Positions 7,671 through 15,863 of a stretch of DNA of 64,000 nt are shown piece after piece. The DNA comes from CALAED01 sp036555725 (GTDB lineage: Bacteria > Actinomycetota > Actinomycetes > Streptosporangiales > Streptosporangiaceae). The stretch's first letter is position 1; every line of letters starts with the position of its first letter. The translations under genes and the position numbers were made by a program. The notes below the pieces were generated by a model that did not search any database, was not told the DNA's origin, and was given only the letters and a program-made list of their open reading frames with translations. The stretch is from assembly GCA_036555725.1 (NCBI GenBank), contig DATBKU010000165.1, forward strand, positions 1 through 64,000, written 5' to 3'.

Positions 7671-7949
7671 CTAGTCGGATCCCGGGCTCGCCGTGGGCAG
7701 GCCAATGGCTGCGGCCGCCGCGAGAAGTCTCTTGTCGTACGTGACGAATGCCTCGAACTCAGCGCCGGCGCCGCTCGCGAGGACCTGCGCTGTCGCGAGA
7801 TGAACCGCGCCGAGGCTGCGCAGCGCCGCATCTTCGTAGGCAGCGGCCGTCGTCCGTATGGTGGCGTCGATCTCCACCCGGTAAAGCCGGGCCAGCGCGG
7901 AGGGGACGCCGGCGAGCGCCTGTGGCGCCGATCGTCGCAGCGTGAGTTG
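7671..7949 (-). pseudogene. PIN-domain (VapC-like) toxin, C-terminal remnant
   Basis: The frame encodes APQALAGVPSALARLYRVEI, then LRSLGAVHLATAQVLASG and FVTYDKRLLAAAAAIGLP: the last two thirds of a VapC-type PIN RNase, including the central Asp region (here SLGAVHLATA, where relatives have SLDAIHLATA) and the TYDKRL motif. The first 45-50 residues with the N-terminal catalytic Asp are absent, and upstream sequence runs into the end of the acireductone dioxygenase gene. The central Asp is replaced by Gly. It is therefore inactive. A GTG at 7877 could give a 68-residue peptide of no likely function. No antitoxin is adjacent. Confidence 0.65.
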
Positions 7950-7979
7950 GCCACATGGGACGTACGGCGGCCGGGGTGG

Positions 7980-8564
7980 TCAGGGGGTTTCGGCGAGGGT
8001 GCGTACGGCGTCGTAGTCGGGGATGCGCCGGGCGATGTCGCTGCCGGTCGGAGTGCCGGACCAGCCGTCCGGGTCGTGGAAGAAGCGGATGACCGCGAAG
8101 TCCGGCTGCGGGCCCGAGTCGACCCAGTGGGTCGCGCCGCGGGCCACTCGGATCAGGTCGCCGACGGTGGCGTGGACGGCGTACACCGTATCCTCCGCGT
8201 GGATGTAGAACGCGGTGGCGCCGCGCGCCATGAAGCGGACCTCGTGGTCGGCGTGGGTGTGCTCGTCGCCGAACTTGGCGCGCATCGCCTTGGCGTCGTC
8301 GGCCCAGCCGGGTTCGTCGCTCGGGTGCATGGTGATCGCGTCCACGGCGACGAAGCCGTCCGCCGCGTTGATCTCGTCGACCACGTCGTGATACGCGGCG
8401 AGTACCGCGTCCTGGCCGGAGTCGGGGCCGATGTCCGAACGGGCCGGACGGCGCTCGAACCCGCAGCCGATCGCGTCGAGCGTCGCGCTGATCTCGTCCG
8501 GATCGGTGGTCTGCCGCAGCGGGGTGGCGGGGTCGTCGGCACGCCAGGCGACGAGGAATGACAC
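7980..8564 (-). CDS. mtnD: Acireductone dioxygenase (methionine salvage)
   Basis: A 194-residue cupin. The metal site is complete: H102, H104 and E108 in EHTHADHE plus H146 in GATHW, matching the acireductone dioxygenase family. The enzyme oxidises 1,2-dihydroxy-3-keto-5-methylthiopentene in methionine salvage; the bound metal (Fe or Ni) decides between on- and off-pathway products. The start is GTG 8564 (MSFLVAW), with GGGAAGAG 4-11 nt upstream; a much longer frame exists but is not credible. No other salvage gene is nearby, so it appears to be expressed alone. Confidence 0.85.
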   Translation of the reverse strand: MSFLVAWRADDPATPLRQTTDPDEISATLDAIGCGFERRPARSDIGPDSGQDAVLAAYHDVVDEINAADGFVAVDAITMHPSDEPGWADDAKAMRAKFGDEHTHADHEVRFMARGATAFYIHAEDTVYAVHATVGDLIRVARGATHWVDSGPQPDFAVIRFFHDPDGWSGTPTGSDIARRIPDYDAVRTLAETP

Positions 8565-8711
8565 GGCTCTTCCCTTTTCTTTCGGGATCTCCTCTTGGAT
8601 TACACCTCGGCGCGATCTCCGCCGTCCAGGACACCCGGTCAGCCGCCGCCGCTGGCCGGGGAAGATCCGATAGCCTGCCGGGCGAGCCGTACGAAGGGGG
8701 TGGCGGAACGC

Positions 8712-9074
8712 ATGGGCGAGCGCGAGTTCACCGTCGCCGAGGTGCGCGCCATGCTGCCGGAGGTGCTGACGCGAGCGGCCGAGTTCGTGCAGGTCAGAGC
8801 CGACCTCGCGCAGCTGGCCCACGAGCTGCGGACGACCGGCTCCTCCGATCTGGGCGGAGTGGCCGAGGTGAAGGCGTTCGAGGCCCGGCTGGACGACGTG
8901 GTCACGTGGTTCCGCGCCGAGAGCATCGAGGTCAAGGGCCTGGCGCCGCTGCTGCTGGACTTCCCAGCCCGGCTGCAGGGCCGATCCGTGCGGCTGTGCT
9001 GGCTGGAGGGCGACAGCGAGCTGTCGTGGTACCACCTCAGCGAGCTCGGTTTTCCCGGGCGCCGGCCGCTCTAG
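8712..9074 (+). CDS. DUF2203 family protein
   Basis: A 120-residue mostly helical cytoplasmic protein starting MGEREFTVAEVRAMLPEV. It ends with the family's signature CWLEGDSELSWYHLSELGF, typical of DUF2203. Function is unknown. ATG 8712 gives the family start; GTG 8700 would add four residues. A TAGCCT -10-like box at 8671-8676 suggests a short leader with an AAGGGGG ribosome binding site at about 8694-8700. The gene is divergent from mtnD. Confidence 0.85.
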   Translation: MGEREFTVAEVRAMLPEVLTRAAEFVQVRADLAQLAHELRTTGSSDLGGVAEVKAFEARLDDVVTWFRAESIEVKGLAPLLLDFPARLQGRSVRLCWLEGDSELSWYHLSELGFPGRRPL

Positions 9075-9183
9075 CACGCCCGATGCCGCAACGCGGCGGT
9101 CGGCTGAACTTTCAATCGTCTTCACCCGTTGCATACTCGGGGGAAGCCGTAGCCCTCGGCCCGCCGCTGGAGGCATCGGATAC

Positions 9184-10104
9184 ATGATCGTTTTTCGTCA
9201 GCGCAGCGCGTTCTGGATCGGGATCGTCGCCGTCCATGTGGGTGTGGTGCTGCACCTGCTCACGTACGCGCGGGCCGGTGACAAGGACTATGTGCTGGCG
9301 GGGACGCCGCTGGGCGTTGCGACGAAGACGGGGATCGCGCTCATCGCCATCGGCCTGCTGCTGGCCGTGTACGGGATCGGGCCGCACCGCGGCGAGGCCC
9401 AGTTCGGCGCGGTGGCCCACGTGCGGATCCGGGCGTTCGCCGAGGGCCCGCTGAGCAACAGCCAGACCACGCTGATCGGCGTCATGGTGGCGGCCACCCT
9501 GGTCACCACGACGACGCTGGCCACCCTCGCGTTCGTCGTGCCGGGCATGACCGATGAGTACCAACTAGCGTCCGCGCTGGTCATCTGGCTGCCGCTGGGC
9601 GCGCTCGCCGGGATGGTCGTCGGCTTCCTGACCTGGGGCCGGCTGGGTGAGCGCATCGGCCGCCGCGCGGCGATCCTGCTCGCCGGGGTGATCTTCATCG
9701 CCACGGCGGTCGGCGGCTCGCTGCCCGCGTTCGGCTGGAACCTGCTGATGGGTTTCCTCATGGGCGTGGCGCTCGGCGGGCTGATCCCGATCGGGGTCAC
9801 ACTGGTCGCGGAGACCATTCCGGCGCAGCACCGCCGCCGGCTGCTCGCGTGCGTGGGCGCCGGCGTCGCCGGAGCCTTCGTTGTCACCGGCGCGCTGGCC
9901 GCCGGCCTGGAGCCGGGCTTCGGCTGGCGCGTGATGGGGCTCATCGGGCTGCCGGCCGGCTTCCTGCTGATCCTGCTCAACCGGTGGATTCCCGAGTCGC
10001 CGCGGTTCCTGCTCGCCACCGGCCGGGTGAACGAGGCCGCCGAGGTGATGACCAGGTACGGGGCCGCGGTGATGTACCAAGACCGGCGATCGCGGCGAAG
10101 CTGA
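9184..10104 (+). CDS. MFS transporter, C-terminally truncated
   Basis: 306 residues against 430 or more for full MFS carriers. Two N-terminal hydrophobic segments are followed by a recognisable first MFS half: the loop motif GRLGERIGRRAAI (about 155-167), LMGVALGGLIPIG with LVAETIPAQHRRRLL (charged loop) and the sugar-porter-like WIPESPRFLLATGRVNEA at about 267-284. The reading frame ends soon after (DRRSRRS), where the cytoplasmic loop should lead into helices 7-12. No trace of the second half is visible in the 140 bp that follow. The protein probably does not transport. The start has GGAGG 11 nt upstream. Confidence 0.7.
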   Translation: MIVFRQRSAFWIGIVAVHVGVVLHLLTYARAGDKDYVLAGTPLGVATKTGIALIAIGLLLAVYGIGPHRGEAQFGAVAHVRIRAFAEGPLSNSQTTLIGVMVAATLVTTTTLATLAFVVPGMTDEYQLASALVIWLPLGALAGMVVGFLTWGRLGERIGRRAAILLAGVIFIATAVGGSLPAFGWNLLMGFLMGVALGGLIPIGVTLVAETIPAQHRRRLLACVGAGVAGAFVVTGALAAGLEPGFGWRVMGLIGLPAGFLLILLNRWIPESPRFLLATGRVNEAAEVMTRYGAAVMYQDRRSRRS

Positions 10105-10202
10105 CGAAAGAGCATGAATCCATCGGGAGGCGCCCGGCCGTAATACCCGATGTGTGCGAGCACGAGATTTCGACCTGCGCGCATGACTGGCGGCTGGCCG
10201 GT

Positions 10203-10221
10203 CCGCACCACTACGGTGCGG
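10203..10221. terminator. Hairpin before the sigma factor gene
   Basis: Perfect 7-bp arms CCGCACC (10203-10209) and GGTGCGG (10215-10221) with loop ACTAC, between the truncated MFS gene and the sigma factor start at 10247. It may be the terminator of the MFS gene or a regulatory hairpin in the sigma factor leader; there is no T-tract. Confidence 0.4.
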
Positions 10222-10246
10222 TGAACGCGGGGGGATTCCGAACGGG

Positions 10247-10828
10247 ATGAACCGGAGGGCGACACGCGCCGTGCACGGGGTGTGGGCATTGTCTGATGAG
10301 TCGCTGCTCGCTGGGATGGCTTCGCGGGACGCCGACGCGGCGACCGCATTCGTCCGCCGTTATCAGGCGCGCGTCTTCGGCTTGGCACTCACGATCGTCG
10401 GCTCGCGGTCGGTCGCCGAGGATGTGGCCCAGGAGGCCTTCGTCCGGGCCTGGCGGCACGCGGAGAGCTACGATCCCCGTAAGGGACGTGTACCGGCGTG
10501 GCTGCTGACCATTACACGTAACCTGGCCATCGACGCCGTCCGTATGCGCGGCGAACTCCCCACCGACCCGTTTTTGCTCATGGGGTCGCTGGTGTCCCGC
10601 GAGGGCGAGGCGGATTCGAGTATGGCCATCGACGACAGGGAGAATCTGCGGCGGGCGCTGCTCGGGCTGCCGCAGGAACAGGCCAGGGCCATCGCCCTTT
10701 CTGTGTTCTACGGGTTGACAGGAAAGGAGATCGCGGCCGTCGAAGAGATCCCGCTTGGGACTGCCAAGACCCGGATCCGTCGCGGCCTGGCCAAGTTGAG
10801 GGAGGTGTTGGGGGTCAACGATGACTGA
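10247..10828 (+). CDS. ECF-family RNA polymerase sigma factor
   Basis: 193 residues. Sigma region 2 spans about 25-95, with the 2.4-type segment DVAQEAFVRAWRHAESYDP and WLLTITRNLAIDAVR. Region 4 spans about 130-187, with ALSVFYGLTGKEIAAVEEI and GTAKTRIRRGLAKLRE as its helix-turn-helix. It directs RNA polymerase to a small set of promoters when released from its anti-sigma factor, encoded directly downstream with an 8-nt overlap. ATG 10247 is used; GTG 10280 is possible and would remove a leader not needed for the fold. The signal is unknown. Confidence 0.9.
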   Translation: MNRRATRAVHGVWALSDESLLAGMASRDADAATAFVRRYQARVFGLALTIVGSRSVAEDVAQEAFVRAWRHAESYDPRKGRVPAWLLTITRNLAIDAVRMRGELPTDPFLLMGSLVSREGEADSSMAIDDRENLRRALLGLPQEQARAIALSVFYGLTGKEIAAVEEIPLGTAKTRIRRGLAKLREVLGVNDD

Positions 10829-11513
10829 TGATGCGGAGTGCGCGGAGATCCGGGACCTGATCCCGGAGATCGCGGCCGGAGTGGCCGCGGGTGACGAGCG
10901 TGCGCGCGCGCTCGCCCATCTCAGCGGCTGTCAGGAATGCCGCCGGGAACTCGCCGTGACGGCGGATCTGGTCGACGAGATGTTGACGCTGGCCCCCTCG
11001 AAGGAGCCGCCGGGGGGCTTCGAGAGCCGCGTCATGACCCGGCTCGCCCCGGAGGCCAGGCAACGACGCCGGCGACCGTCCCGCCGTACGGTGCGCGTGG
11101 TGTCGTGGGTGGCGGCGACCGCCGCGGTCGCCGCGCTCGCCGCCGGCACGGTGTGGTGGCGGACGGCGCAGGACCGCCAGCTCGCCGACAGCTACCGGCA
11201 CACTCTGGCCGTCGCGCACGGCCACGGGCTGAGCGCCGCCCCGCTGATGTCGGCGGTCGGCGCCGAGACCGGCACGGTCTTCGCCTACCAGGGCGAGCCG
11301 TCCTGGCTGTACGTCACGTTCCGGGCCACACTGCCCGAGGGGCACTACGACGCGTGCCTGGTCACCAAGGACGGTCGCCGGTACCAACTGCGACCGCTCG
11401 AGGCCAACCCGAACTCCATCGCCTGGGGTTCCACGATCCGCGTCCAGGTGCGCGAGATCAGCACCATCGAGTTCGCCCGCTCCGGCACGACCGTCATGAC
11501 CGCCCGCTTCTGA
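10821..11513 (+). CDS. Anti-sigma factor with zinc-binding ZAS motif
   Basis: 230 residues. The N-terminal cytoplasmic domain has the HxxxCxxC zinc motif (H33, C37, C40 in AHLSGCQEC) of ZAS anti-sigma factors. A single transmembrane segment follows at about 92-112 (VVSWVAATAAVAALAAGTVWW), then an extracytoplasmic domain of about 115 residues with beta-rich sequence (WLYVTFRATLPEGHYDACLV), as in RskA-like proteins. The start overlaps the sigma gene by 8 nt, so stoichiometric translation is expected. The outer domain presumably senses the signal that frees the sigma factor. Confidence 0.88.
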   Translation: MTDDAECAEIRDLIPEIAAGVAAGDERARALAHLSGCQECRRELAVTADLVDEMLTLAPSKEPPGGFESRVMTRLAPEARQRRRRPSRRTVRVVSWVAATAAVAALAAGTVWWRTAQDRQLADSYRHTLAVAHGHGLSAAPLMSAVGAETGTVFAYQGEPSWLYVTFRATLPEGHYDACLVTKDGRRYQLRPLEANPNSIAWGSTIRVQVREISTIEFARSGTTVMTARF

Positions 11514-11523
11514 CCCGGGCCGG

Positions 11524-12009
11524 TTACGGCTTCGGCAGGAGCCAGATCACGCTGAGGCCTTCGCGGCGGACGGCCTCGATGAGTTCGGGGACCGTCGGGA
11601 CGCGCGGCACGTTGATCTTGACGGCGAGCTCGATCCGCGCCACCCGCAGGCCGTACTCCTCGATCCGGCGCGCGTAGATGGGCGCGACCGTCTCGGGGCG
11701 CTCGACCAGCTCGCCGCGCATAGGGGTCGTCCGGCCGTCTACCGTGACCTCGACGTCGGCGCCGCCGCGGAAGTTGACCCGCCAGCGCGCCCCGGTCAGC
11801 ACGTACAGCCGGTCGTCGGCCCGGTGGACCGTAACCGGCACAACGTAGCGGCGCCCGCTCTTGCGCCCGGTGAAGTGCAGCAGCATGTACCGGCGGCGCA
11901 GCGGGCCGCCGAGCGGCGTGCTCAGCGCGAACCGTGCCATCGGGTTGAACAACCGGGTCACGATGTCCGGCGGGTACGACGCCTCGACGACGGGCCGATC
12001 TTGCCTCAC
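11524..12009 (-). CDS. Deazaflavin (F420)-dependent nitroreductase family protein
   Basis: 161 residues of the DDN/DUF385 split-barrel family: MLLHFTGRKSGRRYVVPV (about 42-59) is the F420-phosphate-binding signature, followed by LYVLTGARWRVNFRGGADVE. Family members reduce quinones, nitro compounds or enones with F420H2. It is the last gene of a three-gene minus-strand set (P450, aldo/keto reductase, this gene), with gaps of 7 and 28 nt, so it may act on the same substrate or intermediate. It converges on the anti-sigma gene with only 10 bp between them. Confidence 0.87.
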   Translation of the reverse strand: MRQDRPVVEASYPPDIVTRLFNPMARFALSTPLGGPLRRRYMLLHFTGRKSGRRYVVPVTVHRADDRLYVLTGARWRVNFRGGADVEVTVDGRTTPMRGELVERPETVAPIYARRIEEYGLRVARIELAVKINVPRVPTVPELIEAVRREGLSVIWLLPKP

Positions 12010-12037
12010 GACGGCCAGGGTACGCCGCGGGCCGCGG

Positions 12038-12826
12038 TCACCGGCGAGTGAGGCCGTCGATGCGGACGACCTCGTCGTCGTTGAGCCGGAAGCCGGACAG
12101 GTCGAAGTTGGCGGCGATGCGGTCGCGGTTCGCCGACTTCGGGATGACGACGATCTCGTGTTCGAGATGCCAGCGCAGCACCACCTGGGCCGGTGTGACG
12201 CCGTGCCGGGAGGCGATCTCGGCCAGCACGGGGTCGCGCAGGTTGGCGCCCTTGAGCGGGCTGTAGCCCTCGACCACGACGCCGCGCTCGCGGTTGCCGG
12301 CCAGCACCCGCGGCTCGTGTCGCGACGGGCTCCACGGGATCTGGTTGACCGCCGGCGGTTCCCCGGTCGCGTCGATCAGCTCGTCGAGCTGGCGGACGCT
12401 GTAGTTGCTCACCCCGACGGCCCTGGCCAGCCCCTCGTCGCGGACGGCGAGGAACTGCTGCCACGTCTGGGGCCGCGCGCTGCCGCCCGGCGGCCAGTGC
12501 ACCAGCCACAGGTCGACGTGGTCGGTGCCGAGGGCGCGCAGGCTGGCGGCGATCGTCTCGCGTTCGCGACCGGCCCCGCGCGCGGGCAGTTTCGTGGTGA
12601 TGAACACCTCCCGCCGGTCGAGGCCGCTGTCGCGTACGGCGCGGCCGACCTCGGACTCGTTGCCGTACATCGTCGCGGTGTCGAGGTGCCGGTAGCCCAC
12701 CTCGAGGGCGTACTTGGTCGCTTCGTACGCCCGGCGCCCGCGCAACTGCCAGGTGCCGAAGCCGACCAGCGGCATCGCCACGTCGCCAGGCAGTGCGACC
12801 GTCGGGATCTCGTCCGCCTGTGTCAT
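12038..12826 (-). CDS. Aldo/keto reductase
   Basis: A 262-residue TIM-barrel NADPH oxidoreductase. The catalytic tetrad is complete: D49 and Y54 (HLDTATMYGNE), K79 (ITTKLP) and H110 (LVHWPP). The nucleotide-binding end reads VVIPKSANRDRIAANFD. The family reduces aldehydes and ketones to alcohols. The start lies 7 nt after the stop of the P450 gene, so the two are almost certainly cotranscribed; the deazaflavin reductase follows 28 nt later. The substrate is not evident. Confidence 0.92.
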   Translation of the reverse strand: MTQADEIPTVALPGDVAMPLVGFGTWQLRGRRAYEATKYALEVGYRHLDTATMYGNESEVGRAVRDSGLDRREVFITTKLPARGAGRERETIAASLRALGTDHVDLWLVHWPPGGSARPQTWQQFLAVRDEGLARAVGVSNYSVRQLDELIDATGEPPAVNQIPWSPSRHEPRVLAGNRERGVVVEGYSPLKGANLRDPVLAEIASRHGVTPAQVVLRWHLEHEIVVIPKSANRDRIAANFDLSGFRLNDDEVVRIDGLTRR

Positions 12827-12833
12827 GTGACCA

Positions 12834-14030
12834 TCATTCCCAGGTGACGGGGAGTTCGGCGAACCCGCCGGTGAGCCGGTGCGCCGGGCGCTCCAGCCGG
12901 TCGACGGGGACGGCGAGCTCCAGGGTGGGGAAGCGCTGGAACAGTGTGCCGAACACCGCCCGCAGCTCGACCCTGGCCAGGCCGGCGCCAATGCAGAAGT
13001 GCTGCGCGTAGCCGAAGCCGAGGTGCGTCTCGGCCGGTTCGCGGAAGATGTCGAACCGGTCGGGGTCGGGAAACGCCTTCTCGTCGCGGTTGGCCGCGGC
13101 GGTCATGAGCACGACGGCGTCGCCGGCCCGGATCGTCACGCCGCCGACTTCGATGTCGGCCCGCGCGTACCGGGTCAGCCCGTGATCGCTGGGCGCGGCC
13201 ACCCGCAGGATCTCCTCGACCGCCGCCGGCGCCAGCCCGGGGTCGCGGCGCAGCGCGGCGAGCTGGCCGGGATGGGTGAGCAGCAGCACAGTGCCGAAGT
13301 CGATGCGCGAGACGGTCGTCTCGTGCCCGGCGAACAGCAGCCCGGCCGCCATCGTGGCGATGCGCTCGTCGGTCAGGCCGCGCTCGCCGGCGGTGGCGAG
13401 GTCGGAGAGCACGTCCTCGGCGGACGCCCGGCGCTTGCCGGCGATGAGATCGTGCATGTAGTCAGTGAGCCGCTCCCGCGCGGCGGCCGACCTGTCCTTG
13501 TCGGCGAGCCCGGCCACCTCGTTCGACAGGGTCCGGAACTTGTCCCTGTCGTCGTACGGCACGCCGAGCAGCTCGCAGATCACCAGCGCGGGCAGCGGGA
13601 AGGACAGCGCCTCGTGCAGGTCGGCGGGCGGCGTGCGCGCGGCCAGCCGATCGAGCAGGTCGACGACGATCGACTGCACGTGCGCGCGCAGCGCGTTCAT
13701 CCGGCGCCGGGAGAAGGCGGGGGCCAGCAGCCTGCGCATGCCCTCGTGCGACGCCTTCTCGGTCGCGTAGTCGCCCTGCGGGCCGCCGAGCATCGCCGAG
13801 TTCGAGACCCGCGCGGCCCGGTCGGGATCGGGATGGGACCGGCCAAGGCGGTCGTCGGCGAGTAGCCGCCTGGTGTCTTCGTAGCCGCTGACCAGCCACG
13901 CCAGGTCGCCGGCCCGGGTCCGCACCTGGACGGCCGGCCCCTCGGCCCGGAGCGTCCGGTACGTCGGCGGCACATCGAGCACGTCGCGGCGCGTGAACGG
14001 AAGTTGTGGGAGATCGGTCCCCGTCGTCAT
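12834..14030 (-). CDS. Cytochrome P450 (class I, soluble bacterial type)
   Basis: 398 residues, normal for soluble actinomycete P450s. Visible are the I-helix AGHETT (234-239), the K-helix ExxR (E273-R276 in EEILR) and the haem loop FGYAQHFCIGAG (339-350) with thiolate C346. The haem loop deviates from FGxGxHxCxG in having A342-Q343 for the usual Gly-Xaa. It needs a ferredoxin and reductase, neither of which is nearby. It is the first gene of an operon with an aldo/keto reductase and an F420-type reductase. A -35/-10 pair (TTGCGT-17-TATGGG) lies about 40-65 bp upstream. Confidence 0.93.
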   Translation of the reverse strand: MTTGTDLPQLPFTRRDVLDVPPTYRTLRAEGPAVQVRTRAGDLAWLVSGYEDTRRLLADDRLGRSHPDPDRAARVSNSAMLGGPQGDYATEKASHEGMRRLLAPAFSRRRMNALRAHVQSIVVDLLDRLAARTPPADLHEALSFPLPALVICELLGVPYDDRDKFRTLSNEVAGLADKDRSAAARERLTDYMHDLIAGKRRASAEDVLSDLATAGERGLTDERIATMAAGLLFAGHETTVSRIDFGTVLLLTHPGQLAALRRDPGLAPAAVEEILRVAAPSDHGLTRYARADIEVGGVTIRAGDAVVLMTAAANRDEKAFPDPDRFDIFREPAETHLGFGYAQHFCIGAGLARVELRAVFGTLFQRFPTLELAVPVDRLERPAHRLTGGFAELPVTWE

Positions 14031-14068
14031 GAGTTCATGATCCCTCGGCGCCCCGGCACGCGTACACC

Positions 14069-14097
14069 CCCATAGAGCAAGCCCAAAAGTGACGCAA
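14069..14097 (-). promoter_or_regulatory. Predicted promoter of the P450 operon
   Basis: On the minus strand, TTGCGT (14092-14097) and TATGGG (14069-14074) are separated by 17 bp, giving a leader of about 30 nt before the P450 start at 14030. Confidence 0.4.
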
Positions 14098-14206
14098 TTT
14101 TAATCGGCAATATCTAGCTTTATTGATTTCAATGTGTTATTATAGGTTAAATGCTTTGTTAGCCTTTCAGGCGTTCTCATTCGGATCGACGAAAGGGACG
14201 CCTGAC

Positions 14207-14974
14207 GTGTGTTATGACGCTACCGCCGTGCCGCCCGTACCGCACCTCGCCGACGTGGCCGTCACGGGGGAGCCGGTGACCCTCACCTCCGCAGACGGTA
14301 CCGACTTCGCCGCCTACCTGGCCCGTCCGGAGCGGTCGCGCGGCACCGGGGTGCTGTTGTTGCCCGACAACCGGGGCCTGTCCGGCTTCTACGAACAGCT
14401 CGCGGAACGGTTCGCCGAGCGGGGATATGCGGCGCTCGCCATCGACTATTTCGCCCGCACCGCCGGCCTCGACTACCGGAGCCGGGCCGCGGACTTCCAG
14501 CACCTCGAGAACGTCATGCCGCACCTGGCCAAACTCAACAAGGACACGCTTTACGCCGACTTCGACGCGGCGATCGGGCGCCTCCGCCAGCACGCGCCCG
14601 CAGTGGTGTCCGTGGGGTTCTGCATGGGCGGGCGGTTCGCGCTCCTCACCGCGGCGGCCCGGTTCGGGCTCGCCGGGGTCGTCGGCTTCTACGGCTTCCC
14701 CGACCGGCTGCGCGACGCGCCCGGCCCCACGCAGCTGGCCGCGACCTTCACCGCGCCGATCCTGGCTCTGTGGGGCGGCGGCGACGAGGGCATCCCGCCG
14801 AGCGTCGTCGCGGCCTTCGACGAGGCGCTCACCGCCATCGGCGCCGAGCACGAGTTCGTGACCTACCCGGACGCGCCGCACGGCTTCTTCGAGCTGGCTC
14901 AGGACGAGTTCGCCGACGCCTGCGCCGACTCCTGGCGGCGCCTCCTCGCGTTCATCGAGAAGGTGGACAGCTGA
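14207..14974 (+). CDS. Dienelactone hydrolase family protein
   Basis: 255 residues, alpha/beta hydrolase. The catalytic triad is visible: Cys139 in GFCMGG (the DLH-type nucleophile in place of Ser), Asp193 in GGGDEGIP and His225 in DAPHGFF. The family opens dienelactones and related lactones or esters. GTG 14207 is the start, with GAAAGGGA 8 nt upstream; an ATG at 14123 would add a leader from an AT-rich promoter region. It is divergent from the P450 operon, and the 175-bp region between them is unusually AT-rich. Confidence 0.9.
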   Translation: MCYDATAVPPVPHLADVAVTGEPVTLTSADGTDFAAYLARPERSRGTGVLLLPDNRGLSGFYEQLAERFAERGYAALAIDYFARTAGLDYRSRAADFQHLENVMPHLAKLNKDTLYADFDAAIGRLRQHAPAVVSVGFCMGGRFALLTAAARFGLAGVVGFYGFPDRLRDAPGPTQLAATFTAPILALWGGGDEGIPPSVVAAFDEALTAIGAEHEFVTYPDAPHGFFELAQDEFADACADSWRRLLAFIEKVDS

Positions 14975-15122
14975 CCGGACTTGCCGGCGGCCGCCGGCCC
15001 GGACGAGGTGAGCGCCACCGGCGTGCCGAGCCCGTCGCCGATGGCGGTCGCCCAGTCGCACGACGCGGCGACGGGCGGTGTCTCGTACACCGGGCGGGCC
15101 GAAATGACCGTCGCCGCCGAGG

Positions 15123-15863
15123 TCAGCCGCCTCCGCCGGCCGCGGCCTCGGCGTCGGCCTCGGACACGGCCCGGTCGGCGGCGAGGGCGCCGTCGTGGAG
15201 CTCCAGGACGCGGTCGGCGTGCTTGAGCAGGCCGGGGTCGTGAGTGGCCACCAGCGCGGTCACGCCCTGGCTGCGGACGACCGCCCGGATCAGCCGCATG
15301 ATCGACTGCGCGGTCTCGGAGTCGAGCTGCCCGGTCGGCTCGTCCGCGATGAGCACGCGCGGCCGGTTGGCCAGCGCGCGGGCGATCGCGACGCGTTGTT
15401 GCTGGCCGCCGGACAGTTCGAACGTCCGGTGGTCGGCGTGGTCGGCCAGGCCGACGAGCGACAGCAGCAGCCGTACCCGTTCCTCGCGGTCGCGCGGCGA
15501 CATCTTGATGAGCCGCATCGGCACGCCGATGTTCTCCGCGGCCGACAGCACGGGGATCAGCCCGAACGACTGGAACACGAAGCCGACGGTCTCCCGGCGC
15601 ATGCGCAGCAGGTCGGCCTCGTCGAGTGTGGTGATGGCACGGCCGGCCACCGCGACCCGGCCCGCGTCCGGGGTGTCGAGCCCGCCGATCAGGTTGAGCA
15701 GCGTCGTCTTGCCGGAGCTGGAGCGGCCGTTGACGACCGCGAGCTGTCCGTCCGGCACCTCGAACGTCACGTCACGCAGGGCGTGCACCGTGTTCCGGCC
15801 AGTCTGGAAGGTCTTGGTGAGTCCGTTCACCGTGATCGCCGGTTCAGCCATCGGCCTGCTCAT
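15123..15863 (-). CDS. ABC transporter ATP-binding protein (MacB/LolD type), second ATPase
   Basis: About 246 residues. Walker A is GRSSSGKTT, the signature motif FELSGGQQQRVAIARAL, Walker B VLIADEPTGQLD and the H-loop VATHDP, so all ATPase parts are present. The TGQLD form marks the MacB/LolD subfamily that powers FtsX-type permeases by mechanotransmission. It overlaps the preceding ATPase gene by 20 nt (8 nt if ATG 15851 is the start), placing it last in a probable six-gene minus-strand operon. Two ATPases and two large permeases suggest either a heteromeric pump or two related exporters. Confidence 0.9.
   Translation of the reverse strand: MSRPMAEPAITVNGLTKTFQTGRNTVHALRDVTFEVPDGQLAVVNGRSSSGKTTLLNLIGGLDTPDAGRVAVAGRAITTLDEADLLRMRRETVGFVFQSFGLIPVLSAAENIGVPMRLIKMSPRDREERVRLLLSLVGLADHADHRTFELSGGQQQRVAIARALANRPRVLIADEPTGQLDSETAQSIMRLIRAVVRSQGVTALVATHDPGLLKHADRVLELHDGALAADRAVSEADAEAAAGGGG

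Noticed and set aside
4484..7949. A single toxin-antitoxin operon made of the antitoxin at 4484 and the PIN remnant at 7671
   Set aside because: They are on opposite strands and 3 kb apart with unrelated genes between them, so they cannot be paired from this sequence alone.
8565..8711. A SAM-type riboswitch upstream of mtnD
   Set aside because: The leader lacks the conserved core of SAM-I, SAM-II or SAM-IV aptamers; only a ribosome binding site is supported.
14975..15122. A fragmentary gene between the dienelactone hydrolase and the ABC ATPase
   Set aside because: Short open frames exist on both strands but none shows a start with a ribosome binding site or a recognisable motif.
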